DNA of 64,000 bases from CADCTB01 sp963768975 (lineage in GTDB: Bacteria; Actinomycetota; Acidimicrobiia; Acidimicrobiales; AC-14), in the NCBI GenBank assembly GCA_963768975.1, contig CAVYKB010000013.1, positions 1 through 64,000 on the forward strand. Reading direction: 5' to 3'. The notes beneath the pieces are model-generated. The model did not search any database. It was not told the DNA's origin and worked only from the letters and a program-made list of their open reading frames with translations. Position numbers and translations under genes: made by a program. How positions within the stretch are numbered: the first letter of the stretch is position 1; each line of letters starts with the position of its first letter. Below are positions 1-9,951 of this stretch, piece by piece.

Positions 1-168
1 AGGTCACCGACCTGGCGATGCGGGTGTGCGGCGGGGCCGCCTTCCGCAAGGAGGTCGGCGTCGAGCGCAACTTCCGCGACTCCCGCGCGCCGCCTCGGTC
101 ATGGCGCCCACCACCGACACGCTTACGACTTCATCGGCCGGATCGCCTGCGGCCTGCCCCTCTTCTGA
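1..168 (+). CDS. Acyl-CoA dehydrogenase, C-terminal end (partial, frameshifted)
   Basis: The fragment enters from the left edge. Read from base 3 it gives VTDLAMRVCGGAAFRKEVG then RNFRDSRA, the closing helices of the acyl-CoA dehydrogenase fold, a flavoenzyme acting on acyl thioesters. Two one-base losses (near 95 and near 122) are needed to continue through VMAPTTDTL to a C-terminus ending ACGLPLF, which I recognise from actinobacterial members of the family. The TGA stop shares bases with the ATG of the next gene (TGATG), so the two are probably co-transcribed. Two indels in 168 bp suggest sequencing error at a contig end rather than decay. The family call is fairly firm; the substrate is unknown. 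Confidence 0.6.
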   Translation, partial: RSPTWRCGCAAGPPSARRSASSATSATPARRLGHGAHHRHAYDFIGRIACGLPLF

Positions 169-1010
169 TGGGAGCCATCGATGGGTCGCTGTTGATGGGC
201 GCCGTCGCCTACGACGCCAAGGTGGTCACCATCTGGGACGGCTTCGGGACTGGTTCGCCGACCAGGGCTTCGACTTCGACTACGTCCTCGACTCCAACTA
301 CGAGCGCCAGGTCGAGGCGCTGGTGGCCGGCCACGTCGACGTGGCGTGGAACTCGCCGCTGGCGTGGGTGCGGGCCGCCCGGCTGGTCCGCGTGCGGGCC
401 GTCGCCATGCGCGACAGCGACTGCGACCTCACCTCGGTGGTCGTGGTCCGGGCCGCCTCGGACATCGTCGACGTGGCCGGCCTCTCCGGCCGGACGGTGG
501 CGGTGGGGGCGGTGGACTCGCCGCAGGCCACGCTCATCCCGCTTCTCGCACCTGCGGTCGCTGGGGGTGTCGGACGTCTCGGTGCAGGTGCCACGACATC
601 GGCGTGGGCAAGCACGGCGACCATGTCGGCGGCGAGCGGGAGGCGGCCCGGGCCCTCATGGCCGGGACGGCCGACGCGGCCTGCATGATCGACGGTAACC
701 ACCTGCTGTTCGGCGTCGAGGGCACGCTGCCCGCCGGCGCCACCCGCATCGTGGCCCAGACGCCGCCGTATGACCACTGCAACTTCACGGTGACGGCTGC
801 GGCGCCGGCCGAGCGGTCGACCGGTTCGTCGAGCTCCTGCTGGGCATGAGCTACGACGATCCTGCGGTCCGGCCCCTGCTCGACCTGGAGGGCCTGAAGG
901 CGTGGCGGGACGGGCGCACCAGTGGGTACGCCCAGCTGGAGCGAGCGGTCGAGGAGGTGGGCTTCTATGACGGCGCCGGCAACGTCACCGCCACCGGTTA
1001 TCGACCTTGA
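168..1010 (+). pseudogene. PhnD-like phosphate/phosphonate-binding protein (several frameshifts)
   Basis: Pieces in three frames join into one protein of about 280 residues. An N-terminal beta strand GAVAYDAKVVTIWDGF is followed by YERQVEALVAGHVDVAWNSP and LSGRTVAVGAVDSPQATL, then ARALMAGTADAACMIDGNHL and a final helix. This is the order of the PhnD/SsuA-like type II periplasmic binding fold. At least four indels (about 243, 540, 590 and 820) break it, so it is either a pseudogene or badly sequenced. The protein begins directly at the first strand with no signal peptide or lipobox, so it would be cytoplasmic, unlike transporter-linked PhnD. It overlaps its upstream neighbour by one base and the next gene start lies inside it. 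Ligand unknown. Confidence 0.55.
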
Positions 1011-2239
1011 GGGGTTCGGTCTCGACCAGGGCGGCCACATCCTCCTGAAGCGTGCCCTGGCCGGCGTGGCCGTGGGGACGCCGTCGAGGTGCGGGGCCGG
1101 GCACCGGAGCTGGCGGTCCACGTCCGGGCCTGGTGCCGGGCCGAGGGCCACGGCTTCGAATGGCCCCACGTCGCCGGGGCGAAGCCGGCGGGGCCGTCGC
1201 GGGCGCCGAGGTGGCCGGCGGCCGACGACGTCGCCGAGCGGGCGCCGGCGACGTGGGGCCTGGCGGCCCGGGGCGCGCTGGTCGAGGCCGGGGGGCCGGC
1301 GTTCCCGTTCACCCTCGACGAGAAGGCCGCAGTCTGGACCGACGCCGCCGCCGGCATCTACCGCCAGGCCGCCGCCGCCCAGTGGGATCCGGCCACCGCG
1401 GTCGACTGGGACGACCCGTTCGAGCTGCCCGAGGAGGTCGAGGCCGCGGTCGTGCAGGTCATGACCTACCTGATCGAGAACGAGAACGCAGCGTTGATGG
1501 TGCCCGCCCGGTTCCTCGGCCAGATCCATCCCCATTTCCGGGAGGTGGTGGCCGTCCTCGCCGTCCAGGTCGCCGACGAGGCCCGCCACGTCGAGGTGTT
1601 CACCCGCCGGGCCGAGCTGCGGGCGCGCCGCTCGGGCTGTCGACGGTGAGCGGGCAGGCGTCGCTGCTCACCCTGCTGGAGGAGCCCGACTTCGCCCTGG
1701 CCCACTTCATGCTCTCGGTGCTGGGGGAGGGGACGTTCCTGTCCCTGCTGTCGTTCCTGGAGCGCTACGCGCCCGACCCGGTCACCCGCCGGGTCACCCA
1801 CCTGGCCCTGGCCGACGAGGCCCGCCACGTCGCCTTCGGCATGGCCCACCTGGAGGCGGTGCTGGCTGCCGACGCCGGCCTCCGGGCCCGCCTGGCCACC
1901 GCCGTGCGCCGGCGCCACGACGCCCTGGCGTCCACCGCCGGGCTGAACGCCGAGGTCTTCGACGCCCTGGTGGTGCTCGCCGCCGGCGCCTTCACGCCGG
2001 CGGCCGTCGCCGAGGGCTTCGCCCGGGTCCAGGCGCTGGAGGCCGACATGGACGAGGGCCGGCGCCGGCGCCTGGCCAAGCTCGGTTTCGAGCAGGCAGA
2101 AGCGGCCGAGTTGGCCGAGCTCCACACCCGCAACTTCATGTACTGGTTTGGCGATGAAGGCGATGGTTCTCTGGTCTGGACCGGGACCCGCTTGCCACAT
2201 GACGTGCCAGTCGCTTACGCCGACGACGATCTCATCTGA
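967..2239 (+). CDS. TusA-like domain fused to a ferritin-like di-iron protein (frameshifted)
   Basis: The ATG at 967 lies inside the end of the preceding gene. Restoring two lost bases (near 1080 and near 1625) gives about 424 residues. Residues 10-65 resemble a TusA/SirA-type small alpha-beta domain (DLEGFGL, LLKRALAGVAVG, VRAWCRAEGHGFEW), but the CPxP cysteine motif is absent (LDQGG instead), so sulfur transfer is unlikely. The rest is a helical ferritin-like unit with two DEARHV (ExxH-type) motifs and upstream glutamates (LIENENAA, GEGTFLSLLSFLE), enough to bind a di-iron centre. An oxidase, oxygenase or iron-handling role is possible; the substrate cannot be told. It ends convergently against the ATPase gene at 2295. 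Confidence 0.65.
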
Positions 2240-2251
2240 ACGGTTTCTTTC

Positions 2252-2292
2252 GTCCGGCTAGCTACCGCAGCGGTAGTCCAGCGGACAGAAAG
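2252..2292. terminator. Hairpin between convergent genes; carries a 23-nt repeat
   Basis: Imperfect inverted repeat with an inner stem TACCGC/GCGGTA and outer TTTC-GTCCG/CGGACAGAAA arms. It lies between two convergent stops and can serve as a terminator in both directions. Bases 2270-2292 are the exact reverse complement of 45061-45083. Confidence 0.55.
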
Positions 2293-2294
2293 GC

Positions 2295-3068
2295 TCAACC
2301 TTTGATCGTGCTGAGCCGCTCCCGCAGCTTGGACACCGCAGCGACGACGGGGCCGCTGGGGTCGTAGTCGATGACCGGGATCTCGGCCTTGTCGGCATCG
2401 AGGACCTCGGTGCTCCACGGGAGCTCGCCCAGGAGGGTGAGGCCGTGACGGGTGCAGTACTCGGCGATGGCCGAGGCGTCGTCGGCCGAGCGCAGCTTGT
2501 TGGCCACGACTCCCACGACGGGGATGGGCAGCTCGGCGGCCAGGGCGGCCATGCGCTTGGCCGTCTCGAACGAGCGGTAGTACGGCTCCACCACCAGCAG
2601 GAGGGCATCGACGTGGCGGGTGGTGCCCCGGCTCAGGTGCTCGGGCGACGCCTCCAGGTCGAGGATGCTGATCGTGTTCTCCAGCTCCTCGATGTCGGCC
2701 AGCAGGGCGCTCACCGTGGCATGCGCCGAACACAGGCAGCCCTCGTCTGCGTGGGCCGGCATGGCCATCTTCAGCACGTGGACATCGTCGGGCGCCGCGC
2801 CGCCGAAGCGGCGCACGATGTCCATCACCGGCTCCTTCAGGGCGGCGTTGCCCTTCAGGTTGCGGGAGACGAGCCCCATGGGCAGGGGCTGGATGGCCTC
2901 GGCGTGCTCCCGGTCGATGCCGAGGGCGGTGGCTACGTTGGGGTTGCTGTCGCCGTCGACGACGATGACGTCGTGGCCCTCACGGGCGAAGAGGCGGGCA
3001 AGGGTGGAGGAGAGGGTGGTCTTGCCCGCCCCTCCCTTGCCGGCCACGGCGACACGAAGCGAATTCAC
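2295..3068 (-). CDS. CooC/MinD-type P-loop ATPase with Cys-x-Cys motif
   Basis: 257-residue SIMIBI-class NTPase. The deviant Walker A AGKGGAGKTT is at residues 9-18, the switch strand VVDGDSNPN at about 37-45, and the second acidic strand LDLEA at about 136. C111 and C113 form GCLCSAHATV, matching the CxC that in CooC binds metal at the dimer interface. CooC inserts nickel into CO dehydrogenase; here the client is not known, but the [NiFe] hydrogenase operon begins 1 kb away, so nickel or cofactor delivery is a reasonable inference. The start overlaps the stop of the PadR gene by 4 bp (ATGA), so the two are translationally coupled. It is the all-cysteine internal control for the two TGA-containing paralogues at 12999 and 41123. 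Confidence 0.85.
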   Translation of the reverse strand: MNSLRVAVAGKGGAGKTTLSSTLARLFAREGHDVIVVDGDSNPNVATALGIDREHAEAIQPLPMGLVSRNLKGNAALKEPVMDIVRRFGGAAPDDVHVLKMAMPAHADEGCLCSAHATVSALLADIEELENTISILDLEASPEHLSRGTTRHVDALLLVVEPYYRSFETAKRMAALAAELPIPVVGVVANKLRSADDASAIAEYCTRHGLTLLGELPWSTEVLDADKAEIPVIDYDPSGPVVAAVSKLRERLSTIKG

Positions 3069-3457
3069 TGGACGATGTTCTCCAAGCTCTCGACGGGTGC
3101 CTGCTCGACAATCTTGTCGTACCTGCCGAGATATGCGGACAGGAACCGCCGGCCCTCACGCAGGGCGCCGGCCCAGGCGTGCAGCCACTCGACGCCCTCG
3201 TCGGTGAGGCGGTAGCTTCGGCGGGCGGGGCCGGCGGTGGAATGCTCCCACCACGAGGCCACCAGGCCGTCCTGCTCCATCACCCGGAGCGCACGGTAGA
3301 GCCCACCCGGGTCGACGTTGCGCAGGCCGAGCTGGGCGATCTGCTCCAGCAGGTCGTAGCCGTGCGCCGGCGTCTCGGCGATGAGCAGGAGGAGGCTGGC
3401 CCGCAGGTAGTTGCGCGGCAGCCCTCCCTGCGGCTCTTCGGTGCTGCGTGCCTTCAT
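3065..3457 (-). CDS. PadR-family transcriptional regulator
   Basis: 130 residues. The winged helix is typical of PadR: RASLLLLIAETPAHGYDLLEQI for helices 1-2, then VDPGGLYRALRVMEQDGLV for the recognition helix and start of the wing, and a C-terminal helix for dimerisation. It is the first gene of a minus-strand pair with the ATPase at 2295 (ATGA overlap) and is transcribed away from hhyS. PadR proteins usually repress their own operon and a neighbour, so it may control the ATPase and perhaps the hydrogenase. The effector is unknown. The purine-rich AGGAGGGGGCAAGGC lies just before the ATG. Confidence 0.85.
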   Translation of the reverse strand: MKARSTEEPQGGLPRNYLRASLLLLIAETPAHGYDLLEQIAQLGLRNVDPGGLYRALRVMEQDGLVASWWEHSTAGPARRSYRLTDEGVEWLHAWAGALREGRRFLSAYLGRYDKIVEQAPVESLENIVQ

Positions 3458-3544
3458 GCCTTGCCCCCTCCTCGGCCGATGTGGCGCGTGTTTCTGAAAT
3501 GGGTGAGTGCTGAGTATGTGCTGCGGCCCTCTATGCAGTATCGG

Positions 3545-3937
3545 TCAGTGCGGGTGGTCGTGCAGTTCTTCTTTCATGGCCCGGTCACGGGCGCACGCCT
3601 CGGCCTCGTCGGGCGAGTTGTGGCACCAGCAGTCGGCGCTGCACTCGCCGTGGCTGGGCTTCATGAGCTCCTCGAAGGAGGCGGCGAACTCCAGGCCGCC
3701 CTCGCGGGCGCCGGCCTCGGAGAGCCCGTACCGGTCGCCGATGCGCTCGACGTAGCCCTCGGTGACCAGCCGGTCGAGGTACTGGACGCCGATGTGGGAG
3801 TCGACCCCGAGGAACCGCTCCAGCAGGGTGGCATCGACCTGGTCGCCGAAGCCCTCACCCTTGAGCCAGAACATGACCTGGAGGATCTCGCTGCGCCAAT
3901 ACAGGGCGCGAAGAGCCTCGGACTTCGGAGGGTGCAT
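3545..3937 (-). CDS. Winged-helix protein with Cys-rich C-terminal tail
   Basis: 130 residues. The N-terminal part has a winged-helix pattern (RSEILQVMFWLKGEG, ATLLERFLGVDS, YLDRLVTEGYVERIGDRYGLSEAG). It ends in a tail with C99, C103, C105 and C115 plus histidines (ECSADCWCHNSP), which could hold zinc or an iron-sulfur cluster or act as a thiol switch. The ATG at 3937 is chosen because GGAAGAAGTG precedes it; a GTG a few codons upstream is possible. It is divergent from hhyS across 186 bp, so a role as redox- or metal-responsive regulator of the hydrogenase operon is inferred. I do not recognise a named family. Confidence 0.7.
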   Translation of the reverse strand: MHPPKSEALRALYWRSEILQVMFWLKGEGFGDQVDATLLERFLGVDSHIGVQYLDRLVTEGYVERIGDRYGLSEAGAREGGLEFAASFEELMKPSHGECSADCWCHNSPDEAEACARDRAMKEELHDHPH

Positions 3938-4078
3938 CACTTCTTCCACAGTGCCTCCATAGAAATCAGTTCCTCCAGGGATCAGCGCCGGCACGGACGA
4001 CCCGGTCGTTGAGGAAACTGCGCACTTGATCGCAGCACCTCGACTCCGCCAATCTTTCCTGACGGCGGGACCAGATAG

Positions 4079-4091
4079 GTGTAGTCTACAC
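4079..4091. promoter_or_regulatory. Palindrome in the hhyS promoter region
   Basis: GTGTAG-T-CTACAC is a perfect 6-bp inverted repeat, 33 bp before the hhyS ATG and between hhyS and the divergent winged-helix gene. Its TAGTCT or TACACT could also serve as a -10 element. Probable operator or promoter; the regulator is not identified. Confidence 0.45.
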
Positions 4092-4123
4092 TTACTAACC
4101 GAGGAAAACGGGGGGTTCTTTCC

Positions 4124-5494
<1,371 letters not shown>

Positions 5495-5604
5495 GCATTC
5501 CGCCTGCCGGCGGCGTCCACTTGCCGTCGTAGTTCCGTAGTACGTAGTACCTGCTTTGTACGACCACGCACTCGCGCTGATCCGCCGAGGGAGAACCTGC
5601 CACC

Positions 5605-7487
5605 ATGTGTTTCAAGAACCTGCCAATCGAGTTCGACGCGGGCGGGAAGGCCCAGCTGAAGGCCGGGGTCGTCGACCCCTACTCCGTCACGGTGGCCGAG
5701 CCCAAGGGCTATGTCCGCCGCAAGGAGGGCCCCGGCGCCCAGCTGGCCGCCCCGCCCCGCCTGCGTGACTGGAACATCGACCCCATGACCCGGGTGGCCG
5801 GCGCCCTCGCCGTCCACACGGTGCTGGACCTGGAGAACCGCCGGGCCGTCGACGCCCACTCCCGGGCCATGCTCTTCCGGGGCTATGAGGTCATCCTCGA
5901 AGGCCGTGACCCCCGCGACGCCATCGACATCTCCTCGAGGGCCTGTGGGGTGTGCGGCGGCGTGCACGCCACCGTCTCGGCCCTGTGCATCGAGCAGGCC
6001 TTCGGCGTGTGCCCCCCGCCCCTGGGCGTCGAGGTCCGCAACCTGGGCGAGGTGGGCGAGATGTTCTACGACCGCCCCCTGCACCTGGGCCTGCTGGCCG
6101 GCCCCGACTACTCCACCGCCCTGGTGTCAGCGTGACCAACCCCGAGCTGGTGACCCGGGCCGAGAAGACCCTGGCCCCCCACGGCGACATCCACGGCTAC
6201 ACCACGGTCAAGGACATCATGGATGCCCTCAACCCCCTCACCGGCAAGATCTACCTCGAGGCCCTGGAGTGGACCCGGGTGGGGCGCATCATGTGCATGC
6301 TCATGTTCGGCAAGTTCCCCCACCCCTCCACCATCGTGCCCGGGGGCATGTCGACGACCGTCACCACCTCGACGTTCAACGAGTACTACGGCCAGCTGGG
6401 CAAGATCATCGACTGGTGCAAGGTCATCTGCCGCATCTGGGACGACCTGGTGGACTTCTTCCTCGACGCCAACCCGGCCTACGAGCAGGTCGGCGCCCGT
6501 CCCACCAACCTGTGCCAGACCGGCATCTGGGACAACTCCGAGGTCTATGACGCCACCTACGCCAACATGGACCGCTGGGGCAACGCCCGCTGGGCCACCC
6601 CCTCGGTCATCATCGAGGGCAAGCTGGTCACCACCAACCTGACCGACATCAACATGGGCATGGAGGAGTTCATCGAGCACTCCTTCTACGACGACTGGAC
6701 CAAGACCGGCCCCCAGCGCTACAAGACCGACCCCCTGGGCAACCCCATGTCGCCCTACCAGGCGTGGAACAAGACCACCCTGCCCAAGCCCACGGGGACG
6801 AACTTCAAGGAGCGCTACACCTGGGACACCGCCCCGCGCTGGGACCGCCAGGTGGTCGAGACCGGCGCCTACGGCCAGCTGTGGGGCACGGCCCTCAAGG
6901 GCGACTACACCGAGAACCCCTTCTGTGAGCCCACCGGCGACGGCATCCGCATGCTGCTGCCCCGCCACGCCCTGCCCGAGACCGAGCTGTTCTGGCCCCT
7001 GCCCCGCACCCTGTGCGCCCTGGAGCGCAACCGGGCGAGGGCCTACTCCATGGCCTTCACCGCCACCATCGGCATGAACTGCCTGCTCAAGGCCTTCGAG
7101 TACTGGCGCCAGGGCGAGACCCGGGTCCACACCCCGTTCAAGATCCCCCGTGACGAGCGCATCTCGGTGGGCTACTGGGAGGCCGGCCGCGGCTACCTCA
7201 GCCACCACATGATCATCGACAAGGGCAAGATCGTGAACTACCAGATCAACACGCCCTCCACCCTCAACGCCTCGCCCACCGACCCCTTCGGTGGCCTGGG
7301 CCCCTACGAGCAGGCCGTGGTCGACACCCCCATCCTGGAGTCGGTCCCCGACGACCAGATCAAGGGCATCGACGTGCTGCGGGCCATCCGCAGCTTCGAC
7401 CCCTGCATGCCCTGCACGACCCACATGGACACCGGAAAGGGCATCATCACCCGGGAGATCAACTCCTGCGGTTGCACCCTCGAGTAG
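5605..7487 (+). CDS. hhyL: [NiFe] hydrogenase group 1h/5, large subunit (one frameshift)
   Basis: Holds the Ni-Fe active site. The first segment contains the L1 motif RACGVCGGVHA; the second ends with the L2 motif DPCMPCTTHM, and the peptide after the histidine (about 20 residues, MDTGKGIITREI onward) is what the maturation endopeptidase removes. A single missing base near 6126 (adding one G gives LVVSVTNPELV) restores an uninterrupted protein of 627 residues, so I read this as a sequencing error rather than a dead gene, because the rest is perfectly conserved. The ATG at 5605 is preceded by GAGGGAGAACC. It is cotranscribed with hhyS, and the maturation genes follow. Confidence 0.93.
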
Positions 7488-7507
7488 TCCCAAGTTACGA
7501 GAGCTGT

Positions 7508-7536
7508 GAACGTACCCCCCATTGGGGGGTACGTTC
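7508..7536 (+). promoter_or_regulatory. Perfect 13-bp hairpin between hhyL and the downstream genes
   Basis: GAACGTACCCCCC and GGGGGGTACGTTC pair perfectly around the loop ATT, 20 bp after the hhyL stop and 13 bp before the next ATG. No T-run follows. It is better explained as an mRNA-stabilising or partial-attenuation structure that keeps structural-subunit levels above those of the accessory genes than as a full terminator. Confidence 0.6.
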
Positions 7537-7549
7537 GCGAGAGGACCAA

Positions 7550-8122
7550 ATGATCGACCCGCCGTACCGCCTCGAAGAACGCCCGCCCACGCGTGTCCTG
7601 GTGGGGGGGATCGGGCTGCCCTGGCTGCGGGACCTCGACTTCGGGACCCAGTTCCTCAAGCGCATCGACGATGTCGAGTGGCCTGAGGGCGTGGTCCTGG
7701 AAGACCTTTCCTACTCCGCCCATCGGGTGCTTCACACCCTGCAGGACTTCCTGCCCGAGAAGGTCGTGCTCGTCGGGGCCATGCCCCGCGACGTCGACCC
7801 GCCCGGCACCGTCCGCCGCTACAAGCTCGACCTCACCCCTCCCGACGACGAAGAGGTGGCTGACCGCCTCGGCGAGGCCGTCGGGGGCATCATCGATCTC
7901 GACCACACCCTGGCGGTGGTTCGATACTGGAAGGGATTCCCGGAGAACACGGTTGTCATCGAGGTAGAGCCGGGTGACCGCGCCTTCGGCCTCGGGTTTT
8001 CCGACGAGGTTGAATCCGTGGTCGACACCGTCCTCGAAATGATTCAGGAAGAGGTCGCCGACCACCTGGCCGGCGTCGCCGGTGCCGCAGTCGAGAGTGG
8101 CACGAGGGAGGCAGTCGAATGA
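7550..8122 (+). CDS. Hydrogenase maturation protease-like protein (degenerate)
   Basis: 190 residues. The first strand and loop RVLVGGIGLPWLRDLDFG echo the HyaD/HybD pattern GxGNxLxxDDGFG, but the Asn and the first metal-binding acid are not in place. Later segments ALSO follow the fold (WPEGVVLEDLSYSAH, EKVVLVGAMPR). A true protease is encoded at 9448 in the same operon, so this copy may be a non-catalytic assembly factor. The ATG at 7550 has GAGAGGA upstream. The stop overlaps the start of a 26-codon reading frame by ATGA. The fold assignment is moderate and the function is inferred from position only. Confidence 0.6.
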   Translation: MIDPPYRLEERPPTRVLVGGIGLPWLRDLDFGTQFLKRIDDVEWPEGVVLEDLSYSAHRVLHTLQDFLPEKVVLVGAMPRDVDPPGTVRRYKLDLTPPDDEEVADRLGEAVGGIIDLDHTLAVVRYWKGFPENTVVIEVEPGDRAFGLGFSDEVESVVDTVLEMIQEEVADHLAGVAGAAVESGTREAVE

Positions 8123-8199
8123 GCGAGCGCCAAGCGAGCGAATCATTGAGCACAGATCCCTGCGCAGCGGGGCTGCCGCCGAAGGCGGTGACCCGATGA
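8119..8199 (+). CDS. Possible 26-residue coupling minicistron
   Basis: An ATG at 8119 overlaps the previous stop (ATGA), and the frame ends at a TGA that overlaps the ATG of the NifU-like gene (ATGA again). The peptide (MSERQASES to PPKAVTR) has no recognisable domain. It may simply carry ribosomes across the 73-bp gap between two operon genes. There is no direct evidence that the peptide has its own function. Confidence 0.25.
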   Translation: MSERQASESLSTDPCAAGLPPKAVTR

Positions 8200-8807
8200 G
8201 CAGCAATTCGTTCCAACGAGTGGACATCGAGACGCTCGCCTACGAGGACGTCATGCCCCGGGTGGGGGAGCTGTTCGATGAGCTGATGACCCACCCCGAC
8301 GCCGGCGTGCGCGACCGGGTCGAGGAGATGATGGACCTCTTCGACGCGTTCCACCGGGAAGGCCTGGGCCGCCTGGTGGAGATGATCCGAGCGTGGCGGG
8401 GTGAGATCTTCCTGGAGTCGGTCAGCCGCGACGACGTCACCGGCTACTTCCTGAGCGCCTACGACCTCGGCGAGGCGCCCGACGAGCGCGAGCTCGCCGC
8501 CGCCTACGAGGCCGTCGACGCAGCCATGGATGAGCTGCGGCCGATGATCGAGTCCCACGGGGGCATGATCACCGTCGAAGAGGTCAAGGACGGCGTCGTC
8601 AAGCTCCAGATGATGGGCTCCTGCGACGGCTGCCCGAGCTCGGCCGCCACGTTGACGGGCGGCATCGAAGAGGCGCTCCGCCGGCACTGGCCCAACTTCC
8701 GCCGGCTCGAGGTGATCGAGCCCGGCGCCGAGGAGGCGCCCGCTGCCGCCCTGCCCGAGCCGGAGCCCGTGCTCCTCCAGATCGGCAGGAAGCCCAGCGG
8801 TTCATGA
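8196..8807 (+). CDS. NifU C-terminal-type iron-sulfur scaffold
   Basis: 203 residues. The C-terminal part (about 100-180) is the NifU/Nfu thioredoxin-like domain: DELRPMIESHGGMITVEEV, VKLQMMGSCDGCPSSAATL, GGIEEAL. C143 and C146 form the CxxC that holds a transient [4Fe-4S] cluster. Residues 1-95 are a helical extension, and a Glu/Pro-rich tail follows. Nfu-like genes are standard members of group 1h hydrogenase loci, so cluster delivery to HhyS is likely. The start at 8196 is chosen for the ATGA overlap with the minicistron. The stop overlaps the next start (ATGA). Confidence 0.88.
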   Translation: MSSNSFQRVDIETLAYEDVMPRVGELFDELMTHPDAGVRDRVEEMMDLFDAFHREGLGRLVEMIRAWRGEIFLESVSRDDVTGYFLSAYDLGEAPDERELAAAYEAVDAAMDELRPMIESHGGMITVEEVKDGVVKLQMMGSCDGCPSSAATLTGGIEEALRRHWPNFRRLEVIEPGAEEAPAAALPEPEPVLLQIGRKPSGS

Positions 8808-9373
8808 GTGCTGCAGAGCCGGCGGACGAGACCGACCGCGCAGGCCAGACAGACCATGGGATCACCGGCAGCCTGACCGCCGAGGACATGGCCTACCGGG
8901 CGCGCGCCCTGGCCCAGGCCCATCCCCTCACCAACCTGGCCCGCCAGCTCGTCGACCGGTCCGTCGCCCAGCAGCGCACGTCGCAGCCCGTGCCCGAGAT
9001 CGGGATCTGGGCCGGCGCCGCCGCCATCGGGGGGTACTGCCTCCGCCGGGTGGAGGAGTCCGAGGTGGGCCTCGACCTCAAGCCGGCCGAGGAGGCCCTG
9101 CTGCCCGACCTCGACACCCTCGAGACCATGACCGGCCGGATCGCCGCCGACCTCCGGGTGGAGGGCGCCGGCGGTCACATGCTGGGCGACGAGGACCGCA
9201 ACATCGACGCCCTGGACCGCATCATCGCCTCCGAGGTCAGCCGCCGGCTCGACCACTGGAAGGACGACGTCGACAAAGCCGCCTGGGACGAGCTCGAGGA
9301 GTACCTCACCTGGTGGGTGGTCAAGGGCTACGCCTTGCGGACTGCCGAGCGGGCCACCGGCGCGCTGCGTTGA
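8804..9373 (+). CDS. Conserved hypothetical of the hydrogenase operon
   Basis: 189 residues, mostly predicted alpha helix and rich in Glu, Asp and Arg. No signal peptide, membrane segment or Cys motif stands out (one Cys in GGYCLRRVEE). An acidic helix DEDRNIDALDRIIASEVSRR and a Trp-rich end (WDELEEYLTWWVVKG) are notable. The start overlaps the NifU-like stop (ATGA), and the stop overlaps a possible TTG start of the protease. I recognise no named family; the position suggests a dedicated assembly factor for the hydrogenase. Confidence 0.75.
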   Translation: MSAAEPADETDRAGQTDHGITGSLTAEDMAYRARALAQAHPLTNLARQLVDRSVAQQRTSQPVPEIGIWAGAAAIGGYCLRRVEESEVGLDLKPAEEALLPDLDTLETMTGRIAADLRVEGAGGHMLGDEDRNIDALDRIIASEVSRRLDHWKDDVDKAAWDELEEYLTWWVVKGYALRTAERATGALR

Positions 9374-9447
9374 GCGACGGCATCGCCGCATGGGAAGCGC
9401 TGGGGCTCGCGGCCGGGCCACCGGCCGAGGCGGAGGCTCGCGCTGCG

Positions 9448-9951
9448 ATGCGGATCCTGGTGGCCGGCGTCGGGAACAAGCTGCGGGCCGACGACGCCTT
9501 CGGGGTCGAGGTCGCCAACAAGCTGATGGCCATGGAGCTGCCCGAAGGGGTGAAGGTGGTCGAGACGGGCATCGGGGGCATCGCCCTGGTTCAGGAGCTG
9601 CAGTCCGGCTACGACGCGCTGGTCGTCATCGACGCCGTCGACCGTGGCCGCCCGCCGGGCCACGTCATGCTCATCCTGCTCGATGTGCCCCACGCCGATG
9701 AGATGGAGTGGGGCGAGCGCTACGACTTCCTGGCCGACATCCACCTGGCCACGCCGACCCGAGCCCTGATCATGTCGAAGTCCCTTGGCGTGCTGCCCGA
9801 CAAGCTGCTGATGGTCGGGTGCCAGCCGGTCGACGCCGAAACCCCGGGCATCCCCATGTCCCCGGAGGTCACCGCCGCCATCGACGTCGCCGTCAAGGAA
9901 GTCCTCCGCCACATCGACGAGCTGCTGGCAGAAGCGCAGAAGGAGTCATGA
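9448..9951 (+). CDS. Hydrogenase maturation endopeptidase (HyaD/HybD/HycI family)
   Basis: 167 residues from the ATG at 9448. RILVAGVGNKLRADDAFGVE is the family signature, with D16 at the site of the nickel-sensing acid. VVIDAVDRG supplies the second acid and IHLATPTRAL the histidine, so the three nickel ligands used by HybD-type proteases appear present. It cleaves the C-terminal peptide of HhyL once nickel is inserted. An alternative TTG at 9370 overlaps the previous stop and would add 26 residues; I prefer 9448 because the fold starts there and GGCGGAGG lies about 12 bp upstream. The stop overlaps the next ATG (ATGA). Confidence 0.9.
   Translation: MRILVAGVGNKLRADDAFGVEVANKLMAMELPEGVKVVETGIGGIALVQELQSGYDALVVIDAVDRGRPPGHVMLILLDVPHADEMEWGERYDFLADIHLATPTRALIMSKSLGVLPDKLLMVGCQPVDAETPGIPMSPEVTAAIDVAVKEVLRHIDELLAEAQKES

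Noticed and set aside
6100..6150. TGA readthrough in hhyL
   Set aside because: The downstream homology is in a different frame, so this break is an indel, not a recoded stop.
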